Assembly: GCA_905479615.1 (NCBI GenBank)
Contig: CAJQNH010000177.1
Coordinates: 1-6,892, forward strand
Reading direction: 5' to 3'
DNA length: 6,892 bases
DNA from: an uncultured Eudoraea sp.
GTDB lineage: Bacteria > Bacteroidota > Bacteroidia > Flavobacteriales > Flavobacteriaceae
Positions 1 to 5,627 of the stretch are shown piece by piece; the first letter of the stretch is position 1; the number at the start of each line of letters is the position of its first letter. Position numbers and translations under genes: made by a program. The notes below the pieces were generated by a model. The model was not told the origin of the DNA. It made no database searches and saw nothing but the letters and a program-made list of their open reading frames with translations.

Positions 1-65
1 GCAAATCAAGGGAAGCGATACATTGTTATGCGATCCTTAATGAAAGGTAGCATGAGTAGCGTAGT

Positions 66-108
66 AAACAATGCCTTTTGGTTAACCAAAAGGCATTGTT
101 TTATTAAA
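66..108 (+). terminator. Intrinsic terminator, perfect 36-base palindrome
   Basis: Positions 66-101 are perfectly self-complementary: the arm AACAATGCCTTTTGG and its complement meet at a central TTAA with no mismatch. The right arm runs straight into TTTTATT, giving the U-rich tail expected of a Rho-independent terminator on the + strand. It lies 15-25 bases after stop codons in two + strand frames, the usual place for the terminator of a gene to the left. The left flank (GTAGTAA) makes a poor U-tract on the other strand, so bidirectional use is possible but less likely. The stem is long and AT-rich apart from its GCC/GGC core. Confidence 0.75.
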
Positions 109-285
109 ATAAAAAGCAGTAGTCTACACGAATTGATAAAAAACAACAAAATGTTAAATTTATATATATAACAAATTCCTAATATTTCATTATTTGACAA
201 CTAATTGATAAAATAGTGTCACCTTTTATTACATTATTCACATAATTTTATTATTATTATCCCAAAATTAAGGGTTTATTTAACA

Positions 286-313
286 TTTGCCGCAAACGTT
301 TTCGCATTATTTG
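286..313 (+). promoter_or_regulatory. Candidate promoter for the susC/susD-like unit
   Basis: Primary sigma factors of Bacteroidota recognise roughly TTTG near -33 and TAnnTTTG near -7. Here TTTG at 286-289 and ATTATTTG at 306-313 have a similar arrangement, but the first two bases of the -7 box do not match and the 16-base spacer is shorter than usual. A second reading takes TAACATTTG at 281-289 as the -7 box, which would place the operator-like palindrome at the transcription start. Either reading gives a leader of roughly 50-75 bases. The match is weak, and the palindrome at 291-304 is the stronger signal here. Confidence 0.3.
291..304. promoter_or_regulatory. LacI/PurR-family operator-like palindrome
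   Basis: CGCAAACGTTTTCG is an inverted repeat centred on the CG at 297/298, with 6 of 7 base pairs complementary (mismatch at 293/302). The form CGnAAACGTTTnCG, with a central CpG, is characteristic of operators of LacI-family repressors. It closely resembles the core of the enterobacterial PurR box (GCAAnCGnTTnC). It sits about 64 bases before the susC-like start, inside or just after the candidate promoter, where a bound repressor would block transcription. The inferred role is substrate-dependent derepression of the uptake operon. No regulator gene is in the window, so the protein that binds is unknown. A homologue of the enterobacterial PurR itself is not implied. Confidence 0.5.
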
Positions 314-367
314 TTACTTAAAATCTTGAAAATCAATTAATTAAAGCTAACTAAACAACAAACGATT

Positions 368-3300
368 ATGATTCTAAAAAGTGATTATCATTCGTTAAAA
401 TCTTGTACTGTTATAAAAAGCAGGTCCGGTAACAAGATTTTTTCATTACTTATGGGGCTTATTTGTTCATTTGCTCTCGCAGCACCAACAACAAGTCTCG
501 AAACAGTAACAACGATTGAAGCCTTTCAATCCACCATCACAGGAACTATTACAGATGCAAGCGGAGTTCCGCTTCCTGGGGCTAATGTGGTAATTAAAGG
601 AACAACAACTGGTGCCGCAGCAGATTTTGATGGAAATTATACCATCCAGGCCAGCGCAGGTGATGTCCTGGTGTTTACTTACACGGGTTATAATTCTACA
701 GAATTGACTGTTGGAACTTCCAGTGTAATAAATGCAACTCTTGAAGAAGGACTTGCATTAGACGAAGTTGTAGTAACAGGGTATACCACTGAGTCAAAAA
801 GAGAAACCACCGCAGCCGTATCTATCGTTAAGGCTGAGGAATTGGCAGCAATTCCTTCCGGTAATGTGGAACAACAATTAGCTGGTAGGGTTGCCGGTGT
901 TACAGTAATCACTAATGGCCAGCCGGGAACAACCAGCCAGGTAAGGGTTCGTGGTTATGGTGGTTTTGGTGGAAACCAGCCACTATATGTAGTAGATGGG
1001 GTACCTATTCAATCTATAGATTTTTTAAGTCCGGACGATATTGCTACTACCACAGTACTTAAAGATGCTGCTGCTGCATCCATTTATGGAGCAAGAGCGG
1101 CCAATGGCGTAATTGTTTATACTACAAAACAAGGAGCCCGAGGAGATCGTAAAACAAATATTACACTTAATATTCAAAGTGGGATAACGGATCCTAATGT
1201 AGCGGGGTCTCCTGAAATGTTGAATCCACAGGATATGGCCAATTACACTCATATTGGCTTTAGAAATAACGCTGCGGCTAATGGAACTGAACCACAGTAT
1301 ACGCATCCTCAGTACGGTTCTAATGCAACGCCAACTTTTCCTGATTACCTGCACGCAGACGGCCAAAATGGTGTTTCTGCCAGTGATATAAATCTGGCAC
1401 AGATTCAGGCGAACTATGCAGCAGATCCTGAAAATGTATTCTTAATAAGGCCAAACCTTGCAGGAACTAACTGGTATAGAGAAATTACCAGGATAGCACC
1501 ACAGACCAGGATTAGCCTTGGTTTTGATGGAGGAAACGAGAATGGTCGCTTCTATATAGGATTAAATATGCAGTCCATAACTGGTATTCTTCTAGCAAAC
1601 AAGCAAGACAGGTATACTGCCCGTGTCAATTCAGAGTTTGATCTGGCACCCTGGTTAAGTATTGGTGAAAACCTTCAGGTTACCTATAATTCAGTTGTAG
1701 GCCAAACCGGTGGTAGCGGAGGGCAGGGTATTGCAAATGATGAGTCTGAAGTACTTTCAGCCTATCGTATGCCAACCATTATCCCTGTATTTGATGACTT
1801 TGGGAGCTATGCCAGTACCAGGGCCGCAGGTTTTAACAACCCGCGTAACCCGGTACGAAGATTGGCACAGGACAGAGGTGATGATCAGAATTTTAACGTA
1901 AGTGCGATTGGTAATTTTTATGCACTGATCAAGCCTTTTGAGGGTTTTACCTTTAGAAGTAGTATAGGTGGTTTCTATTTTAATAATAACAATAGAGATT
2001 ACAATTACAGGTATTTAGGAGATTCTGAGCCACAGGCAAGTTATTCTTTTAGTGAAAATTCAGCTTATGGCTTCTCATGGACATTTACGAATACCATTAC
2101 TTATGAGAAATTAATTGCCGACAAGCACAAATTAAAAGTTTTAGTAGGTCAGGAGGCAATTGAAGGGACAAATACCCCGGTAGCTGCACCTCGGGGAAGA
2201 GCTATTTCAGGTTCCGGTATAAACCCATTCTCTACAGATTTAGATTTTGTAACCCTCTCTGCAGTACAGAGCCCTGTGGTTCAAAGTTTTATAAACCAAG
2301 GTGTTAATTTTAGTTCATTGTTTGGTCAGGTACAATACAACTATGACGAAAGATATTATGTGTCCGCGGTTGTTCGGCGAGATGGTTCTTCTGTCTTTGG
2401 CGCTAACAACAGATATGGTACCTTTCCTGCCTTCTCAGGCGCCTGGAGGATAATTGGCGAATCATTTATGGATAACCAAAACATTTTTCAGGATTTAAAA
2501 GTTCGTGTAGGCTGGGGGCAAATGGGTAACTCTAACAATGTGGCTCCTGCTAACCAGTTTTCTTTGGCTGCTTCTAATTTAGGAAATACCTTTTACCCTA
2601 TTCAAGGACAAAGCAGCGGTGCCGATGAAGGTTTTGCTACCAGCCGTATAGGAAATCCGGATGCCAAATGGGAAACAAGTACAACTACAAACGTTGGGTT
2701 TGATGCAACTATTATAGACAATCATATAGATATTGAATTTGACTGGTGGAAACGCGACACCGAAGATCTTTTATTCGTTGTGCCTTTGGCAGGCGTAACT
2801 GGTAACTTTGCCAGTGCACCATCCAGGAATGTTGGTTCTATGGTTAACCGTGGAGTTGACTTGCGTGTGGTATGGAGAGGAAATTTCTCAGAAGATTTTA
2901 CTTTTGAATTTGGAGTGAATAATACTTTCCTTAAAAACGAAGTAATAGAATTTGCACCAGGTATCGACTTTTTAGACGGCCCTGGTTTTAGAGGAATAAA
3001 TCCTACACGGAACCAGGTTGGAAAACCATTATCTTCCTTTTTTGGTTATGATGTAATTGGTTACTTTGAAAGTGCAGCAGATGTTGCTTCTTCTCCTTCA
3101 CAGGTCGGGGCCGGTGTAGGTAGATTTAAATATAGAGATGTTGACGGAGATGGTGCAATTACCCCGGAAGACAGAACCTATCTTGGCGATCCGGTAGCAA
3201 ATTACAGCGGTGGTGCTACTATAGATTTGAAATATAAGGATTTAAGGATGGAGATGTTCTGGAACTGGTCTACCGGCCTGGAAATATTTAATATGTCTAA

Positions 3301-3703
3301 ATGGTATAGAGATTTCTTTGGAACATTTGAAGGTTCTGCAAAAGGTGTTGCCGCATTTTCATCATGGACTCCTGAATTAGGTAACAATGCAGGTGCTCCT
3401 ATCTGGGAAAGTGCATCTAACCTAAGTACAAGTGGAGCTGCTAATTCATGGTATGTAGAAGATGGTAGTTATGCAAGACTTCAAAGGCTTGCTTTTACGT
3501 ACTCTTTTAGCCAACTGGTTAATGATTCCAATACACTTAGCAAATTTGAACTAGGGCTTTCTGCGAATAACATTTGGACCATAACTGGTTACAGTGGATT
3601 GGACCCAGTTGTTGGTGGAGATGTTGATACAGCATTTGGTGTTGATGTGGGTAACTATCCTGTAACACCATCTTATATGATAAATGTTAATATTGGACTC
3701 TAA
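368..3703 (+). CDS. SusC/RagA-family TonB-linked outer-membrane transporter
   Basis: This is the barrel half of a SusCD nutrient importer, which uses TonB-ExbBD energy to bring a ligand captured at the cell surface into the periplasm. The 1111-residue length is normal for the family. A signal peptide is visible: a basic n-region (K17, R19, K23), a hydrophobic core at about 24-37, and likely cleavage near the AAP at 38-40. A carboxypeptidase-regulatory-like domain follows at about 55-130 (GTITDASGVPLPGANV, then DFDGNYTI). Next come the family signature LDEVVVTGY at 131-139 and the plug domain at about 145-260, with PLYVVDGVPI at 205-214 and ASIYGARAANGVI after it. The remainder is the beta-barrel. 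An Asp-rich loop, DVDGDGAITPED, begins at residue 924 and is common in SusC proteins. There is no N-terminal STN domain, so sigma/anti-sigma signalling is not indicated. ATG 368 is the only start giving a complete signal peptide; its n-region is rather long (about 22 residues). The SusD-type partner follows on the same strand. The substrate is unknown. Confidence 0.95.
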   Translation: MILKSDYHSLKSCTVIKSRSGNKIFSLLMGLICSFALAAPTTSLETVTTIEAFQSTITGTITDASGVPLPGANVVIKGTTTGAAADFDGNYTIQASAGDVLVFTYTGYNSTELTVGTSSVINATLEEGLALDEVVVTGYTTESKRETTAAVSIVKAEELAAIPSGNVEQQLAGRVAGVTVITNGQPGTTSQVRVRGYGGFGGNQPLYVVDGVPIQSIDFLSPDDIATTTVLKDAAAASIYGARAANGVIVYTTKQGARGDRKTNITLNIQSGITDPNVAGSPEMLNPQDMANYTHIGFRNNAAANGTEPQYTHPQYGSNATPTFPDYLHADGQNGVSASDINLAQIQANYAADPENVFLIRPNLAGTNWYREITRIAPQTRISLGFDGGNENGRFYIGLNMQSITGILLANKQDRYTARVNSEFDLAPWLSIGENLQVTYNSVVGQTGGSGGQGIANDESEVLSAYRMPTIIPVFDDFGSYASTRAAGFNNPRNPVRRLAQDRGDDQNFNVSAIGNFYALIKPFEGFTFRSSIGGFYFNNNNRDYNYRYLGDSEPQASYSFSENSAYGFSWTFTNTITYEKLIADKHKLKVLVGQEAIEGTNTPVAAPRGRAISGSGINPFSTDLDFVTLSAVQSPVVQSFINQGVNFSSLFGQVQYNYDERYYVSAVVRRDGSSVFGANNRYGTFPAFSGAWRIIGESFMDNQNIFQDLKVRVGWGQMGNSNNVAPANQFSLAASNLGNTFYPIQGQSSGADEGFATSRIGNPDAKWETSTTTNVGFDATIIDNHIDIEFDWWKRDTEDLLFVVPLAGVTGNFASAPSRNVGSMVNRGVDLRVVWRGNFSEDFTFEFGVNNTFLKNEVIEFAPGIDFLDGPGFRGINPTRNQVGKPLSSFFGYDVIGYFESAADVASSPSQVGAGVGRFKYRDVDGDGAITPEDRTYLGDPVANYSGGATIDLKYKDLRMEMFWNWSTGLEIFNMSKWYRDFFGTFEGSAKGVAAFSSWTPELGNNAGAPIWESASNLSTSGAANSWYVEDGSYARLQRLAFTYSFSQLVNDSNTLSKFELGLSANNIWTITGYSGLDPVVGGDVDTAFGVDVGNYPVTPSYMINVNIGL

Positions 3704-3759
3704 GACCTTGATTATGAAAAATAATGAAAAATTTTTAATTATATTTGAAAAAAAAAGTT

Positions 3760-5520
3760 ATGATGACAATTAAAAAGATTAAACAATTCGGAGTTTTAGC
3801 CATGTGTGCCCTGGTTTTGGGTATCTCATGTAGCGATGAATTTTTAGAAGTACCACCAGCTGGCTCGCTGGGTGATGCCCAGTTAGGTACAGCAGATGGT
3901 ATTGAAGCCCTTCTTATCGGGACGTATTCTGCATTGAATGGCGTATTTGGAAACAGGTTTGAAGGACCAAACCATTGGATTACCGGTTCTATTATGGGTG
4001 GAGAAGCCAATAAAGGAACAGATGCCGGAGATTATTCCAGTATTAACCCTATCCAACGCTATGAAACAGATCCTACCAGTGGGGATTTGAATAACCTTTG
4101 GCGTGGACGTTTTGAAGGAATTGCAAGGGCCAATAGAGTGCTTGCAACTGTCACTGCCAACCCGGATGCTCTGATACCTGCGGATGCGGCCAGAGTTACT
4201 GGTGAAGCACGGATGTTACGTGGTCATTTTTATTTTGATCTTCAAAAACATTTCGGTAGCATCCCCGTTTTTGATGAAACTTTACCTTCAGAGGAAGTTA
4301 TTCTTGTTGCTAACTCGGGAACTGCCTGGGCTCAAATAGAAGCAGATTTCCAATATGCTTATGATAATTTACCTGAGGTAACCGATGCCGGTCGGGTAAA
4401 TAAATGGGCCGCCGCAGCTTACATGGGCAAAGCTAAATTATTTCAAGGGAAGTTTGGAGAAGCTATAACCTGGTTTGATGATGCAATTGCCAATGGAGTT
4501 ACTTCCAATGGTTTAAAGTATGCTTTGTTAGATGATTATGCTTCAATATATAATGCGGAAAATGACAACCATGCAGAATCTGTAATGGATGTTGAATCTG
4601 CCAATAATACGGGAAGTGTTCAAAATGCAAATGCTTTTGATGATTTAAACTATCCATACAACACCGGCCCTGATGGTCCTGGTAACTGTTGTGGATTCTT
4701 TCAACCAAGTTTATCATTGGCTAACGCTTTTAGAACGCAGCCAAATGGTTTACCTTTATTAGATGAATCTTATAATGATCCGGCCAATGCAGTTGAAAAT
4801 TCATTCTTTCACGTAGTTGTAAACGGAAACGATGAAGCTACTTTTGTGCCTGATTCAGGACTGTTAGATCCTAGGATTGATCATTCAATAGGTAGAAAAA
4901 CCATTCCTTATTTAGATTGGATAGCTCATCCCGGTTCTGCCTGGATTAGAAGTTTCCCATATGCAGGCCCTTACTCTCCTAAGAAATACATCTATTACAA
5001 ATCACAGGAGAATACGTTTACAGATGGTAGCTCATGGACACGTGGTTATGCCACCATGAATTATACTATTATACGTTATGCTGATGTATTGCTGATGGCA
5101 GCTGAAGCTGAAGTTGAAGCAGGATCACTTGTAAAGGCATTAGACTATGTAAACCAGGTACGACGTAGAGCTGCGCTTTCTGAGTTTTGGGTTAAAAATC
5201 CAGATGGTACAGATGCCGCAAACTACAATATCTCTGAATATGTAGCAGGGGACTTTGCTTCTCAGGATGCTGCAAGAACAGCAGTTCGTTTTGAAAGAAA
5301 GCTTGAACTCTCAGGAGAAGGTCACCGTTTCTTTGACTTGGTTCGTTGGGGTATTGCTGCTGAAACTTTAAATACTTATTTAGCTTACGAAGGACAATTC
5401 CTTATTACCAAATTTGGCGGTGCAAGTTTTACTGCCGGTAAAAGTGAGCTATATCCAATTCCACAAGCACAAATAGATATTCAAGGCACTGATGTTTTAG
5501 GTCAGAATCCCGGGTATTAA
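3760..5520 (+). CDS. SusD/RagB-family nutrient-binding outer-membrane lipoprotein
   Basis: This is the surface lid of the SusCD importer, which binds ligand over the preceding barrel. From ATG 3760 it has 586 residues, slightly longer than many family members. A type II signal peptide ends in the lipobox LGISC with the lipidated Cys at 24. The next residues, S-D-E, give the acidic stretch associated with surface export of lipoproteins in flavobacteria. The N-terminal SusD-like helical (TPR-like) part includes EARMLRGHFYFDLQKHFG at 149-166 and a helical repeat around KWAAAAYMGKAKLFQGKFGEA. The C-terminal SusD/RagB part has RYADVLLMAAEAE from 439, then RFERKLELSGEGHRFFDLVR at 510-529, and ends in LYPIPQAQI...GQNPGY, all typical. 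A vicinal cysteine pair lies at 310-311 (GNCCGFFQPS). A TTG at 3745 would add five residues (MKKKV), but ATG 3760 or 3763 gives a complete signal peptide. The gap to the susC-like gene is 56 bases, and the pair is probably co-transcribed. Confidence 0.94.
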   Translation: MMTIKKIKQFGVLAMCALVLGISCSDEFLEVPPAGSLGDAQLGTADGIEALLIGTYSALNGVFGNRFEGPNHWITGSIMGGEANKGTDAGDYSSINPIQRYETDPTSGDLNNLWRGRFEGIARANRVLATVTANPDALIPADAARVTGEARMLRGHFYFDLQKHFGSIPVFDETLPSEEVILVANSGTAWAQIEADFQYAYDNLPEVTDAGRVNKWAAAAYMGKAKLFQGKFGEAITWFDDAIANGVTSNGLKYALLDDYASIYNAENDNHAESVMDVESANNTGSVQNANAFDDLNYPYNTGPDGPGNCCGFFQPSLSLANAFRTQPNGLPLLDESYNDPANAVENSFFHVVVNGNDEATFVPDSGLLDPRIDHSIGRKTIPYLDWIAHPGSAWIRSFPYAGPYSPKKYIYYKSQENTFTDGSSWTRGYATMNYTIIRYADVLLMAAEAEVEAGSLVKALDYVNQVRRRAALSEFWVKNPDGTDAANYNISEYVAGDFASQDAARTAVRFERKLELSGEGHRFFDLVRWGIAAETLNTYLAYEGQFLITKFGGASFTAGKSELYPIPQAQIDIQGTDVLGQNPGY

Positions 5521-5542
5521 TATTATATTAAGCATATTTTTT

Positions 5543-5570
5543 AAAAGGCCGCTGAAAAGCGGCCTTTTTA
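5543..5570 (+). terminator. Intrinsic terminator closing the susC/susD-like unit
   Basis: AAAAGGCCGCT (5543-5553) and AGCGGCCTTTT (5558-5568) form a perfect 11-base-pair stem with a GC-rich core. The loop is GAAA, a stable GNRA-type tetraloop, and the stem is followed by a short T-run and TTTATTTG. It starts 22 bases after the SusD-like stop codon. It should end most transcripts of the two-gene unit before the downstream lipoprotein gene, though some read-through is possible. Confidence 0.9.
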
Positions 5571-5602
5571 TTTGTTCATGTGACATGGTTCTTGCATTTT
5601 TG
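5571..5602 (+). promoter_or_regulatory. Candidate promoter for the FG-GAP lipoprotein gene
   Basis: TTTG at 5571-5574 and CATTTTTG at 5595-5602 are 20 bases apart. This matches the Bacteroidota -33 TTTG / -7 TAnnTTTG layout with one mismatch (C for T at the first base of the -7 box). A transcript would begin around 5608-5610, giving a leader of about 20 bases before ATG 5628. It lies directly after the terminator at 5543-5570, where an independent promoter would be needed. The motif is short, so a chance match cannot be excluded. Confidence 0.4.
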
Positions 5603-5627
5603 TATGTTGATTTAAACTAACAACCCA

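Larger units (their letters stand above)
1..367. other. Intergenic region upstream of the susC-like gene
   Basis: This stretch has no complete gene that I can support. The first ~50 bases may be the 3' end of a left-hand + strand gene: one frame stops at 38-40 and another at 48-50, both shortly before the hairpin at 66. The tails are too short (12 and 15 codons) to choose between them or to name a product. The third + frame runs through the hairpin and is not credible. From about 101 to 290 the DNA is very AT-rich, with a TA run near 162-171, a TTA/ATT run near 249-260, and an 11-base direct repeat AATTGATAAAA at 131-141 and 203-213. An operator-like palindrome and a weak promoter candidate lie at 286-313. 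The leader just before the start codon is A-rich without a Shine-Dalgarno motif, as is normal in Bacteroidota. Confidence 0.7.

Noticed and set aside
1..50. Possible C-terminal tail of a left-hand gene (frames stopping at 38-40 or 48-50)
   Set aside because: Both tails are too short, neither is recognisable, and the frame cannot be decided, so it is mentioned only within the intergenic entry.
6..200. 64-codon minus-strand reading frame covering the terminator palindrome
   Set aside because: It reads straight through the perfect palindrome and AT-rich intergenic DNA, with a low-complexity Leu/Ile/Phe-rich product and no recognisable motif.
194..222. Sigma-70-like TTGACA at 194-199
   Set aside because: No TATAAT-like box occurs at 16-18 bases downstream; the nearby TAAAAT is only nine bases away. 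This consensus is also not the usual one in Bacteroidota.
1025..1366. 113-codon minus-strand frame inside the SusC-like gene, and similar ones at 688-912 and 3202-3387
   Set aside because: They overlap a fully supported coding frame with clear family motifs. Their products are Cys/Ile/Arg- or Ser/Pro-rich with no domain features.
1710..1901. 63-codon + strand frame inside the SusC-like gene
   Set aside because: It is an out-of-frame shadow of the barrel-coding region with no signal, motif or start context.
3137..3175. Dockerin or EF-hand-like domain in the SusC-like protein (DVDGDGAITPED)
   Set aside because: A single Asp-rich loop of this type is a common part of SusC barrels. No second repeat or cohesin context is present.
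3714..3773. Small 19-codon frame starting at ATG 3714 between the SusC- and SusD-like genes, which a 1-base loss in the A-tract would fuse to SusD
   Set aside because: The SusD-like protein already has a complete lipoprotein signal from ATG 3760. The added residues would disrupt that signal, so neither a leader peptide nor a frameshift is supported.
3735..4010. 91-codon minus-strand frame over the SusD-like start
   Set aside because: It is antisense to the lipoprotein signal and N-terminal domain, and its poly-Phe/Ile end is just the complement of the A-rich leader.
4499..4717. 72-codon minus-strand frame inside the SusD-like gene
   Set aside because: It is a His-rich shadow frame opposite conserved SusD sequence.
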